Source of the DNA: Nissolia schottii
Lineage: Eukaryota > Streptophyta > Magnoliopsida > Fabales > Fabaceae
Reading direction: 5' to 3'
NCBI GenBank assembly: GCA_003254905.1
Contig: QANU01107152.1
Span: 16,309-80,308 of the forward strand
DNA: 64,000 nucleotides
Below the pieces are notes generated by a model. That model was not told the DNA's origin, did no database searches, and was given only the letters and a program-made list of their open reading frames with translations. The translations under genes and the position numbers were made by a program. How positions within the stretch are numbered: the stretch's first letter is position 1; the number at the start of each line of letters is the position of its first letter. Of the stretch, positions 12,041 to 23,554 are shown piece by piece.

Positions 12041-12241
12041 ATGTGGAAGCCCGCCACAGGTGGTGTCGATATGGCATACCTGGAGGTGTGCGGTTACCAC
12101 GCCTATGCATTGTCGAAAGGGGGCAAGCTTAGGTGGGGGTACAATATCCGCCCACTGTCGAGGGGTCCCGAGGGGGCACACGGCAGGTGGAAGCCCACCG
12201 CAGTAAGGTCCAGACAGTGTCGGCCTATACTGAGGGTGTGA
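12041..12241 (+). other. LTR open frame starting MWKP (66 codons), solo LTR B
   Basis: Same frame as at 25211 and 45674, but stopped early by a TGA where other copies have CGA. Function unknown. Confidence 0.25.
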
Positions 12242-12909
12242 GGTTATTCCGTCATATTAGTGTCAACAGAGGACATTACTATGATGGGAATAACACCTAT
12301 GCTGTTATACTGCTGTATTCCGTCATATTATTATATTCTGTCATGCTGCTAATTTCTGTGATGCTGATATACCTTGTTATGCTGTTATATTTTGTTATGC
12401 TGTTTTATTCTGTTACATACAGGCATAATTGGAAATCATGTTTATGCTGATGATTCTGCTGTACACATATTCTGCTGATTCTGTTATATTTACTTTGGGT
12501 GACTATGTGACGCCTATTCCGCTGATTCTGTTATGTTTGTTTGGATTGCTTATGCTTCTGGTATGCTGAAGTAAATGCTGAATGTATTCTGTGACATATT
12601 CGGCTTATTCTGAAGTTGTATTATGCTGTTACGCCGTACCGTCAAGAGCACGCTTGAGACGGTTATGTATATTCACGAATTGCTAATCAGCACGAGAACG
12701 TAGTAAGCAAGAGTAGTACCCATGTCACATGATAATGTTGATAAAGCCGTTCAGATAGGCCAGATAAAAACTAGTAGGCTGTTTAGTATGTATGTTCACT
12801 AGAGATCTCTGAGCGGCCTGAAGTCCGACATAATCTGTTGCATGACTCAGGAACTAAGGTTATTCCACTGAGAACCTACCGTTCTCATTCCCCACTTTTA
12901 TGACTTCAG

Positions 12910-12965
12910 GTACTGATGATGATTCATGTTTTGAGGATGATGATGAGCCGCCAGCAGAGCCATGA
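12910..12965 (+). other. Exon-like short frame ending PPAEP-stop (solo LTR B)
   Basis: 56 nt after TTCAG at 12905-12909; same phase as the other copies. The peptide core is DSCFEDDDE and it ends PPAEP and TGA at 12963-12965. Confidence 0.4.
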
Positions 12966-13427
12966 GCGGCCGTGACAGGATAGGGACATAGAGATAGCTA
13001 GATGTCCAGATTTTGCCAAGGGTCTCTAGCAGCCCTTGTATTTTGATATGCTGTATTATGACTTATGTATGTTGATATGATGTAGTTTGACTTATGTATT
13101 CAGTATTTCAGTTATGTATATGTGATGTTTACGTATCTTACTTATTATGTATATACAGCTATGTGACTTGTATGATGGACCACCTAGATATATACTCTAA
13201 CTGTGGCGTTATCTGATAGTTGTACGTTTTGTTATATTGTTTATTCCGACGCATGGCTCTATTTTGACCATTATGTAAGGTAAATGGAAAAATTAAAACA
13301 GGTCCCTATTTTCCTAAACAATTATTTCCAAAAGATAACTATGGAATAAAGTATTCCGACCAAGTAGACAACAACCTAGTGAGCTTTGTTTACTACGTAC
13401 GGGTAAACAGTTAGCTAGGGTGTTTCA

Positions 13428-14846
13428 CTACCGGTCCAATTCGTTCCAAGATCTGAAACGGTCCAATGAATCGGGGGTTCAGCTTCTTGATCCTCAAGGA
13501 CCTTCCAATACTTATCGCTGGAGTAAACTTTAGAAAGACATGATCTGCCTCTTGGAATTCGAGCGGTCTCCTCCGGTTATCTGCATAGCTCTTCTGTCGG
13601 CTTTGTGCTGTAAACACTCGCTTACGCAACAACTTCATCAATTCTTCTGTTTTCCTGGTTTCGTCAGGGTCTAAACAACGATACTGCCTGTTGTCATTCC
13701 AACACAACGGCGATTGGCACTTCCTGCCATACAATGCTTCGAACGGAGCCATACCAATGCTAGCTTGATAGCTATTATTGTAGGCAAACTCCACAAACGG
13801 TAAGATTTCCTCCTAGTTTCCTAGCGTGTCTAGAGCACAAGCTCGTAGCATATCTACCAAGGTCTGAATAGTCCGCTCGAACTGACCATCAGACTGAGGA
13901 TGATACGCTGAACTCAAATGCAACTGTGAGCCATACGCCTTCTGAAATGCAGTCCAAAATCGGGAAGTAAATCTGGGATCTCTGTCTGAAATAATAGAAG
14001 ATGGCACCCCATGCAATCTTACCACGTCCTTAATATATAGTTGTACCAGCTTCTCCAGTGAGTAAGTCATTTTAATTGGGATAAAGTGAGCAGACTTAGT
14101 CAATCTGTCCACAATCACCCAGATAGCATCTACTCCGGTTCGAGTACGTGGTAAACTTGAAACAAAATCCATAACTATGGCCTCCCACTTCCGCTCTGGA
14201 ATCTCTGGAGGATTTAGTAACCCTGGTGGCTTCTGTTGCTCAATCTTCACTTTCTGACAAACTAAGCATTTCTGTACCCAGTCCTCGACATCTCGCTTCA
14301 ATCTTGGCCACCAGAACATCTGCTTAAGATCATGGTACATCTTAGTAGTACCTGGGTGCATTGTGAAATGACTCTAATGAGCTTCCTGCAAAATATCTTC
14401 TCTTAGGCTGCCTTCCTTGGGCACGCAAATGTGTCCACTAAACCTCAAAATCCCATCTTCGCCTATTGTCACTTCCTTGATCTTACCTTCCTCCACAGCC
14501 TTGCGGAATTTACACCAAGTGTCCTCCTGGCAAGCTTTCTGAGCCTCTATTATCCTCTGCTTGAAATCACTACTGACTTGGAGAGGATACAACGTCAACC
14601 GGTTATGTTGACGTGCAACAGTCAAATTAAGATCACGAAATTCCTCTAATAACTTCACTTCCTGCACCATCAAATGAGCCATCTGCAAAGACTTCCAGCT
14701 CAAAGCACCAGCCACTACATTGGCCTTCCCAGGGTGATAATTAAGATTAAAATCATAATCTTTAAGAAATTCGATCCACCTCCTCTGACGCATATTCAAC
14801 TCCTTTTGGTCAAATAGGTACTTCAGACTCTTGTGATCTGAGTAGA
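13428..14846 (-). pseudogene. pol: Middle pol fragment of A: RNase H end and integrase
   Basis: On the minus strand this starts in RNase H at the [10 protein letters not shown] block next to solo LTR C. It runs through the linker, the integrase HHCC region (CLVCQKVK) and the D, D, E core (MDF, SDRDPRF, FERTIQ), and ends next to solo LTR B. In-frame stops are TAG at 14374-14376 (Lys codon in other copies) and TAG at 13813-13815 (Trp in other copies). The integrase active-site residues remain recognisable. Confidence 0.9.
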
Positions 14847-16455
14847 TGATGAAAGCTTTTTACCGCAATAGGTTTGTACTCTCGTTAATTTAAAATATCC
14901 TTTTTAAAGCTTTCAGATCCTTGAAGGATCCAATTGCAGTAAAGTCGGGTATTATCGTATCCACAGAGATTGTGATTGAAACGATGATCTTTGATTGATA
15001 CTACGTTAAGCTTGTAAAAGGTGATTGGTTTGATTAAGTAAATTTAATAAAGAAACGATAAAATAAAATATAAGACAATTAATGAACTTAAGTTTAGGCA
15101 GGTAAGAAATATGTTGGGATTTGAATTGTAATATTACTTTTGATGTAACCAATAACTCAGTTAATATGATTTATGAGTTCATGTGATTTTTCCGCCACCA
15201 GTTCTTAACTTAATCATCTTTCTCAAGCATGTTAAGTTCACAAGTTCTTTTATTAAGTTGTCAATGTCTTGCACAAACTCAACAAAATACCTTGATGTTA
15301 AAGCGGGTGTTAATGCGATTAGTTCGTGGTTCCCAGTTACGGCGGTTAAGAACTAAATGAATTGATCTAGGTCAAGTTCAAATAGTTGTAACTTTCGTTC
15401 ACAATATTTAAACGTTTGAATCAAACTTAAAGAATAGCAAGATTGAATTTAACTTGGTTTGTAACTTACTTAGAATAGCTTTCACTCAAACAAGTAAGTC
15501 TCAAGTTAAGAATCAAAATACCAAACATAAGTTAGCATTAGGTACAAGATCAATCATAAAAACCATAGAACTACATAGAATCATAATCATGAATTAAGAC
15601 GGATACATAAAAGCAATACAACACATCAAATCCCAACAAATAAAGGAGTTAGCTATCCATTGTCATGGATAGGTACAACTTACAAGGGTTTAAAGCAATG
15701 GTTGGTTGAGAAGATAGGTGAAATGCTTCCACACGTCGATCACGGTTCACAACCGTTTTACAATCCGGCAGCACTTCCGTTAAGGAAAGCTTCTAAACCC
15801 TAATTTCCTACCTAACCCTAGCTTAGGAAAGTATGGAATATGAGTGGGATGATGAAGGAGGAAGGAGGGAATGAGTGATGCTTTAAATGCCTCGGCCTCC
15901 CCCTATTTATAGGGAAAATTTGAGCAGACCGCTCAGCGGGTTGGTACCGCCGCTGAGCGGTTCAGTATTGAGCAGACCGCTCAGCGGGTTGGTGCCACCG
16001 CTGAGCGGTTCGGTAAAACTTGGCGGCTCATACGCGGCTTCATTAATGATGGTGGCGGCTTGGGTTGGCGCCAGGCTGGCGCATTTAATGCGCGGTCAAA
16101 GGCGGTTGCCGACATCAAACCGCTGAGCGCTTAAGCTTGCCCGCTGAGCGGTTTGTGCTTAATCTGCTGAGCGCTCGTGTCCATCCGCTGAGCGGTTGCT
16201 GGTCAAGCCGCTGAGCGCTTGTGTGTATCCGCTGAGCGGTTGTGTTTTTACTTGCAACCTTCTTACTCTTTTGTCCTCTTTGCCTTTTGATCCATTGTTC
16301 TAGGGATTAATCTTCATTATTCTTCTTGTATCCATCTTCCATAATATGTAATAAAACCTACAAAACATAATACTTTATTTAGGTAATTTGTTTAAAACAT
16401 AAAAAGATAAGTGCCATTTTAATTAATAAGAATTACGTAAATTAAGCACTTATCA
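14847..16455 (-). mobile_element. Solo LTR C (relative of E, 1609 bp) in RNase H of A
   Basis: Flanked by gtaga (14842-14846 and 16456-16460). On the minus strand it starts TGATAAGTGC and ends CTTTCATCA, like the LTRs of element E, but with many differences, so it is a different subfamily. A TATA box (TATAAATAG, minus strand, 15903-15911) lies just downstream of a dense block of dyads of type CCGCTGAGCGG and CCGCTCAGCGG (about 15920-16240). Confidence 0.95.
15903..15911 (-). promoter_or_regulatory. TATA box of LTR C
   Basis: TATAAATAG on the minus strand in a GC-flanked setting, at the position equivalent to the TATA boxes of the LTRs of E. Confidence 0.65.
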
Positions 16456-19233
16456 GTAGACCTCAAATTGAACACCATACAGGTAATGCCTCCAGATCTT
16501 AAGTGCAAAAACTACCGCAACTAACTCTAGATCATGCGTAGGGTAGTTTACCTCATGCTACTTCAGTTGTCTAGAGGCATAAGCTATCACTTGGCGTCGT
16601 TGCATCAGTACACATCCAAGTCTAGCACCTGATGCATCACAGTATACCTCGAAAGTTTCCTGGGGATCAGGCAGCACTAACACTGGAGCAGTGGTTAATC
16701 TCTCCTTTAGCTCGCAGAAACTTCTCTCACATTCGGCGGACCAGTCCATCTTTGCTCCCTTCCTGGTCAACTTCGTCAACGGCAAAGCAATCTGCGAGAA
16801 TCCCTGAATAAACCTCCGATAATATCCCGCAAATCCCAAGAAGCTTCGTAATTCTGTAACGGAAGTGGGTCTCTCCCATGTTCTGACCGCTTCCACCTTA
16901 CTGGGATCTAGTGCTACTCCTTGATCTGAGACTACATGACCCAGAAATTGCACTTTCCTGGCCCAAAACTCACACTTCGAGAGCTTGGCGTACAACTTCT
17001 TGTTCCTCAAAATCTCTAACACGATCCGGAGATGTCTAGTATGCTCCTCTTCGCTCTTCGAGTACACTAGAATATCATCAATGAAAACAATAACACAGTC
17101 ATCCAGATACTCACGGAAAAACCTGTGCATGTAGTCCATAAAGATGGCAGGAGCATTCGTCAATCCAAAAGGCATTACTGTGAACTCATAATGCCCATAA
17201 CGAGATCGGAACGCTGTCTTAGCTATATCCTCCTCTCGTACTCTAATCTGATGGTAGCCAGACCTCAAGTCAATCCTTGAAAAAATCTTTGCACCCTTTA
17301 ACTGATCTAGAATATCTTCAATCCTAGGCAACGGATACTTGTTCTTAATTGTCACCTTGTTCAATTGCCTATAATTGACACACATCCTCATAGTACCATC
17401 CTTTTTCTTCACAAATAATATTGGGGCTCCCCACGGTGATGCACTTGGTCTAATGAACTGCTTCCCCATTAACTCCTCCAATTGCTTTTTCAACTCCTGC
17501 AATTCCAGTGGAGACATGCGATACGGTGCAATAGAAATAGGTCCAACACCTGGTACCAGATCGATAGAAAACTCTACCTCCCGTCTTGGTTGGAACTCCG
17601 GAATAGTATCAGGAAAAACATCAGAATAATCCTGAACTACCGGAATGTCCTTGATCTCCTGGTTCTCAACTTTCACCTCAGATGATGCAAAGAAAACACA
17701 TCCCTGATCTTTTAGCTGACAGTAATAAAGAATTGGCAACTCCTCCTCGGAAACTACCGGAGTGGTAACTGTAGACGAAAAAATAACCTGCTTCCTGGCG
17801 CAGTCAAGAACCGCTTGGTTGGCATTCAACCAATCCATCCCTAGTACCACATCCAATCCTACTAGGGGAAGACAGATTAAATCAGCCACGAACTCTCTTT
17901 CCTGCAGCTGAAAAGGACATTGAAGACATACTTGACAAGTCTTAACCGGCGGTGCAGTGGGGGTAGATACAGTAAGCGTATACGGCAGTGTCGTAGGAGA
18001 TAAACTCAGCTCCTTCACACTAGCGTAGGAAATAAAGGAGTGGCATGCTCCGGAATCATACAAGACAATCAAAGTTCTTCCATTAAGCATACACTTACCC
18101 ACAATCAAACCATCACCTTCTCTGACTTCTTCAGCTGCCATAGTAAAGACTTTCCCTTGACGTTGAGTTGGCGGCAGAGTCCCTGGGCAATCCCTGATGA
18201 AGTGACCTGCCTGCCCACACCTGTAGCAAACTCCCTGACCTGCTAAGCATTCTCCAGAATGTCCTCGGCCACATTTCGGACAAGGTGTACGAGGATCAAC
18301 TCGCTGCTGAGTCTCTGGAGTCCTGCGACTAGGAGTACCTGCTGCTGGAGACCTCACTGCTGGAGATCCTGCTCCTGATGGTCCTGACGTAGGCTGACTA
18401 TGGACTCTCCCCATTCCTGGCTGTGGTCTTGGCGGATACTGCCCTCTGCCCCTTCCTACCACTGGTGCCTGGAAAGATCCCCTCTTCCTCTGCTCGAATT
18501 GGGAACTGCCAGCCTCATCAAATCTCCTCTTAAACCTATCACTATGTACTTGAGCCAAATCCCGATTAGCCTCCTCCTGGGCCAAACAAGTATTAACCAA
18601 GGTAGCATAATCTCGTACCCCAGCTACATTCAGGAATACCCGCAACTCGGGTTTCAGGCCTCGCTGATACTTGGCACATTTCCAACCCTCCGTCGGGTGC
18701 AGCCTGTACGTCTGAGAATATCTGCACAGCTTCTCAAACTTTGCTGTATATTCTGCCACGGTCATGGATCCCTGCTTGAGCTCCATAAATTCTGCCTCCT
18801 TCCTGTCTTGTAACTCCTGCGGGAAGTACTTGTCCAGAAACACCTCCTTGAACCCGTTCCAGGTCACCTGCTCATTATCTCGTTCAAACTGGGGTCTGGT
18901 CGTGTCCCACCATTCCCCTGCTGCTCCCTCTAACATCCTGGAAGCAAACTTAACCTTCTGCTGCTCAGTACATGCAATATCCTCAAAAATCTGCTCCAGC
19001 TTCCTGATCCAGCCATGGACTAATTCAGGGTCCATTACTCCTTCAAATACTGGTGGATGAGCTCGTGAGAAATCCCGGTACCTCAGGGCCTCAATCTCCT
19101 GAGCTGTCTGAGGAACATTGCGTTGCGCATTAGAAGCTGCCATCAACGCCGTAGCTTGGGCTACCTCCCTAAGAATGTCTGCCAGCTCTGCAGACTCCGG
19201 AGTGCGCTGTGTAGTATCCCTGCGCGGCGGCAT
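16456..19233 (-). pseudogene. gag-pol: gag-protease-RT-RNase H fragment of element A
   Basis: The longest open coding stretch in the window. Start is the ATG at 19233 (MPPRRDTT), matching the start in II and IV. From that Met: capsid about 75-220; CCHC knuckle 336-349; protease DSGA 393-396; reverse transcriptase about 575-745 with FIDD at 717-720; start of RNase H near 866. The frame is open to a TAG at 16558-16560 (CAG in other copies); the remaining 100 bp up to solo LTR C still encode RNase H sequence. Inside RT the conserved CVDYRQLN reads CVNYRQLN (Asp to Asn), which may impair the enzyme. Gag and pol are one continuous frame, as usual in this lineage. Confidence 0.92.
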
Positions 19234-19386
19234 ACCTAATATGTCGTACCTGCACAATTCGAGGTGATCAGTCCCAAAAAGGCAAGTACACAGAAACTTA
19301 GCATATACCACTTAGCTGGAACATACACCGTAATCATGCTCGAAAGCATAGTGCAGCTCAGTCCTCAGGCTCTTTTGGACCAAACT

Positions 19387-19398
19387 GCTCTGATACCA
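19387..19398 (-). other. Primer binding site of A, initiator tRNA-Met
   Basis: TGGTATCAGAGC on the minus strand, two bases downstream of the 5' LTR. It is complementary to the 3' end of plant initiator tRNA-Met. Confidence 0.9.
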
Positions 19399-19844
19399 AA
19401 TGAAACACCCTAGCTAACTGTTTACCCGTACGTAGTAAACAAAGCTCACTAGGTTGTTTGCTATCTGATCGGAATACCTTAGTCCATTGTTATCTTTCGA
19501 AAATAGTGGTTTAAGAAAATAAGGACCAATTTTAAACTTTTCATTGACATTACATAATTGTGAAACTAGAGCCATGCGTCTGAAAAACAAATATAACAAA
19601 GCGTCTAGCAGTAGTATAATAGAGCATCCAATATACAACCAGTGGTCCATCATAACAAAGTCACATAGGTGTATATATAATACATAATACATAAGATACA
19701 TCATATGTACATAAATCAAAATATCACTACATGAGTCATAATACAGCATCTCAAAGTACATATCAAAATACAAGGGCTGCTAGAGACCCTTGGCAAAAAT
19801 CTGGACATCCAGCTCTCTCTATGTCCCTATCCTGTCACTGCCGC

Positions 19845-19900
19845 TCATGGCTCTGCTGGCGGCTCATCGGCATCCTCAAAACATGAATCGTCATCAGTAC
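19845..19900 (-). other. Exon-like short frame ending PPAEP-stop (5' LTR of A)
   Basis: 56 nt, same phase and peptide as in the partner LTR at 7774-7829. Confidence 0.4.
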
Positions 19901-20261
19901 CTGAAGTCAATAAGGTAATGGGAGTGAGAACGGTAGGTTCTCAGTGGAAGTAACTTTAGTTCCTAAGTCTCGTCTCATATTAGGTCGGACTTCAGGCCGC
20001 TCAGAGATCTCTAAGTGAACATGTATACTACATATCCTACTGATTATTATCTGGCCTATCTGAACGGCTTTATCTACATTACTATGTGATCTGGGAACTA
20101 CTCTTGCTTACTACGTTCTCGTGCTGATTAACATTTCGTTTACATACATAGCCGTCTTGAGCGTTCTCTTGACGGTAACAACATAACAGCGGGATAATAG
20201 CTTAGAATCTCTCATGCATAACAAAATGGTCAGAATAAATAGAATGCACATTTTCACATAC

Positions 20262-20573
20262 TTATGCATAACCGAATAAACATGCTAAATGCTCATGCAT
20301 TACATAATAATGAGCTTTTGGAATATATGTTATTCCCACCATAGTATTGTCATCTCTTGACACTACTATGACGGAATAACCTCGCACCTCCAGGTGGTCC
20401 TCTGTGACCCCTGTGGTGGGCTTCCACCTGTCGTGTGCCCCCTCAGGACCCATTGACAGTGGGCGGATATTGTACCCCCGCCTAGGCTTGCCCCCGTACG
20501 ACAATGTAAAGGCGTGGTAACCGCACACCTCCAGGTGTGCCCTATCGACACCACCTATGGCGGGCTTCCACAT
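20262..20573 (-). other. LTR open frame starting MWKP (103 codons), 5' LTR of A
   Basis: Same length and frame as 8191-8502 in the partner LTR, with a few amino-acid differences. No recognised domain. Confidence 0.25.
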
Positions 20574-21815
20574 TCAGGATGCCCCTCGGACCTCCTGAAG
20601 TAGGATCATAGTGTGGCTCACGTGATCACGGCCTTTTTCAGCATATGGCATTTAGCCCTTTCTCAGTATTGGACCTTTAGCCCTTTTTTCAGCATCTCTG
20701 ACATTCATGTACCTGCAGGATGGCATACTTGTTTCTCTACGTTTCAATCCATTTCATTTTCTTTCTTTATCTCATTATTACTTATAATTCTCTAACCATT
20801 GCTTTATCACGAATGCGTGTAATGCTACAGACTTTATCACATACTGCATGAAATTCATGTTTTTAGAACATTTTCCTCCTGTACTCGCCTAATTCAACTA
20901 TCAATCCTAAGATAGCAAGTAAATATTAGAATATGCACTTCAAAGGTTTCCATAAAATTTCCTGGTCTCAAATCGTTACAACGGTAACTACGTTTTCGCT
21001 CAACGACTGGGGCCCTCCGAGTGCAACATGAAAATACCCGGGAAGCCGCCCAGCACGCCGCTCAGCGGACCGCTCAGCGCGCTGCTCAGCGGACCGCTCA
21101 GCGCGGCGCTTAGCGCGTCGCCTGGCGCGCTTGACGCCCTGTACCTGCAGAATTGTGTTTTTCTCTCTTTTCTTCCCCCTTTTCCTAAGGAACTGGCCTA
21201 AACTTTTCACACATCTATAACATACAATAAACCTATCTAATCCAGGTCACAGGACCCTTTTGAATCATCTTCCTAAGCCTAGCATCAATTCTAACAATTA
21301 TAGGCATACATGCATAGAGACATACATACACACAAATAAGCACATAATTCATCATAATCACCAAAGAGGTGTTAAACTAAAGATTACCCCACTTTTTGCT
21401 AGCTTCTTGATAATTAAGGAAGGATGAAAGTAAGCTTGGATGGCTTGATTGAATTTTTCTTGCCCAAAGAAGTGCAAACGCTTGAATTTGCTTTGGAACC
21501 CTAGACTATGGAACTTGGTGCTCTTCCCTCAAGTGAAGAAACTCATGTAACATCCCAGCCTTTTCCTTACGAAAATTTTTCTCAAACTTTAATTTTTCGA
21601 TAAGTATAATATATTAAGGATGGCTGGGGGAAGACTGGTAGATTGCAAGGGCGCGATGGAAATATTTCGGGGTGACCGCGCGTGCGTGGGAAGGTAATTA
21701 ATTATGTGTGTTAGGAAATTATAATATAATATTATGATTTTATAAAATAAAATTTTAAAATAAAGAAAAAGAAAGGGAATGGAACGGAGAGGGAAGGAGA
21801 CAGGGGGGGCGTGCC

Positions 21816-21823
21816 TATAAAAG
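21816..21823 (+). promoter_or_regulatory. TATA box of solo LTR D
   Basis: TATAAAAG between GCC and GGC, about 270 bp into the LTR. Confidence 0.65.
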
Positions 21824-22214
21824 GCTTAACGCCTCCTCAGCAGTGAAAAAGAAAAAAAAAAAAAAAACACTTAGAAATTTACACTGTCAGTGACACGCCG
21901 GCACGTCGTAGGGCTGTTATCGCGCGTAGGAAAAATAGGAGGAATATATTCCCGTGACGAGGACGGTTCCCTCATCGCAAATCTCGGATCGGAGCACACA
22001 TAGGAAGTGGGTAACCCTAAGCCCACTGTCTATGTGGTTTAGTTTTTAACTGTATATGTGCCTATCTGTATATTTGACTGTATAACTGTTAAGTAGTATT
22101 TTGGGGGGATATTGTGTAAAAAGGGTTTTGTGAACGGTAGAAAAATGAAACGCGTAACTGTACTACTTGGAACCCTAGGAACAGTGAAAGTTTACGATCT
22201 GGAGTCTCGGAAGG

Positions 22215-22470
22215 CGATTTTTGTAGTCTGCATTCGAATCCTTAAGGAATTCAATCGAATGAAAGCCCAAGCTGAGCTTTCCTTCGAATGAATTCCACTG
22301 CAGTCGAATGTAGGCGAGTTTTAGGGATTTCAATCGAATGAATTCCCTCGTATTCGAATGAAGCGATGTCGAGGGATTTCAGTCGAATGAAAACCTATTC
22401 CAATCGAATGAAAGAACTTCGAGGGATTTCATTCGAATGCCACAGCAAGTATTCGAATGAAACCTGGCAG
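22215..22470 (+). repeat. Dispersed TCGAATG dyad array in solo LTR D
   Basis: About ten copies of ATTCGAATG, CAATCGAATG or CAGTCGAATG at irregular spacing, some doubled with GAATTC. The same dyad occurs in the unrelated copia element V. Confidence 0.8.
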
Positions 22471-22699
22471 AGTTGGGAGTTTAATGGTTTCAAGGGATCC
22501 AATGACTATGGTTAAGCTATTATTATATATTGAAGCATGCATCATGAGGATGGGATGCCATTTAAGAGTTAGGGCAGCCCTAGAACACTAGAGGTCAATG
22601 ACTTAATGTAAAAAGAGCATAATGGAACTTAGGGAAATACGTATGTAGTTATATGCTAGGAAGCCCAGCTCTTGGCAATGTCTACTTGACACGCCCCTC

Positions 22700-22890
22700 G
22701 CCAGTCCCAAAAGGGTGGATTGGCCAATGTGTTACCTTGCCAAATCCCAAAAGGGTGGATTTGGTTAACGAAGTAATCCCAAAAGGGTGGATTAGTTCGC
22801 AGAGGTTAAAGACACAAGGAAGGAAAATGTGTTACCTTGCCAAGTCCCAAAAGGGTGGAGTTGGTTAACGGATTAATCCCAAAAGGGTGG
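22700..22890 (+). repeat. CCCAAAAGGGTGGA repeats in solo LTR D
   Basis: Five copies, each able to form a CCC-AAAA-GGG mini-hairpin, arranged as two longer duplicated blocks. LTR III has two copies near 42527-42577. Confidence 0.8.
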
Positions 22891-23492
22891 ATTGATTCGC
22901 AGAGGTTAATGGCACAAAGAAAGTAAAGTAAAGTTAAAGTAAAGATTGCTCATCGAAGCAAAAAGAGAAGTGAAGGAAGGATGACGTCATACCTAAAAGA
23001 ATAAAGAAAGGAGAAGAAGGACGCTAACCCGGGTGAGCCGGTATGCGTAAGAGATCCCCAAGTCCCCCAAGCATGTAGTATAAAGGATATGTAGCGAGAA
23101 GCATAAAGAAGTATGTATGTGTATGAATGTGATGATTGAATAGTGTATGTATGTCAGTATATATGTGATAAAGTATATATGCATAGTCATGGATGTTTAT
23201 GTATGATGAAAGTTAAGGGAACGACCCGAGACTGATAGCTTAATTATAATTGCATTGTAGAATTGACAAGCACGCAGACTTAGTAAGAAAGACTAGTTCC
23301 CCTATCACCTAGATAATCTTAGATAAAGCTGTTCAGGTCCTTAGGCCAGATAATTAGTAGGATGCTAGTATACATGTTTTCACCTAGAAACACCTGAGCG
23401 GCCTGGAGGATATTCGAGTAAATGAATCATAGGTAGCCATAGGGACCCATAGAGGACTCAGAGTTCTCACCCCCACTCGATTATGGATCCAG

Positions 23493-23554
23493 GAGCAACC
23501 GAGGATTATACGGGCTACGAGGAGTACCCAGAAGTGCCGCCCGCCGAACCGTGA
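23493..23554 (+). other. Exon-like short frame ending PPAEP-stop (solo LTR D)
   Basis: After an acceptor-like GGATCCAG ending at 23492 come two leftover bases, then 19 sense codons with a TED...YEEY core ending PPAEP and TGA (23552-23554). In the last five sense codons four third positions differ from the Tekay copies, yet all encode PPAEP. Confidence 0.4.

Larger units (their letters stand above)
10400..13427 (+). mobile_element. Solo LTR B (Tekay-type, 3028 bp) in pol of A
   Basis: A complete LTR from TGTAACAACCC to GGGTGTTTCA with no internal region, flanked by ctacc (10395-10399 and 13428-13432). A solo LTR arises by recombination between the two LTRs of a full element. In the slot where other Tekay LTRs carry CCGCTGAGCGG dyads it has a different array: 23-bp units rich in CAGGCTCAGGCCAG (about 11540-11700). 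It also has the G-box (11994-12001), an MWKP frame (12041), the near-palindrome (12639-12662) and the PPAEP frame (12910-12965). Confidence 0.95.
19401..21545 (-). repeat. 5' LTR of element A, part next to gag
   Basis: Continues at 23971-24577 after solo LTR D. Without D it is about 2747 bp, 36 bp longer than its partner at 7330-10040. A 24-bp duplication in the CGCTCAGCGG block (near 21070-21100) and about 10 bp near 24415 explain most of the difference. It includes a PPAEP frame (19845-19900) and an MWKP frame (20262-20573). Confidence 0.93.

Noticed and set aside
15920-16240. Regularly repeated CCGCTGAGCGG resembling a CRISPR array
   Set aside because: Spacing is irregular, dyads occur in both orientations, spacers are not unique, and the locus is a plant LTR.
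18400-18813. 137-codon plus-strand frame opposite gag of A
   Set aside because: Antisense shadow of the zinc-knuckle and linker region of gag.
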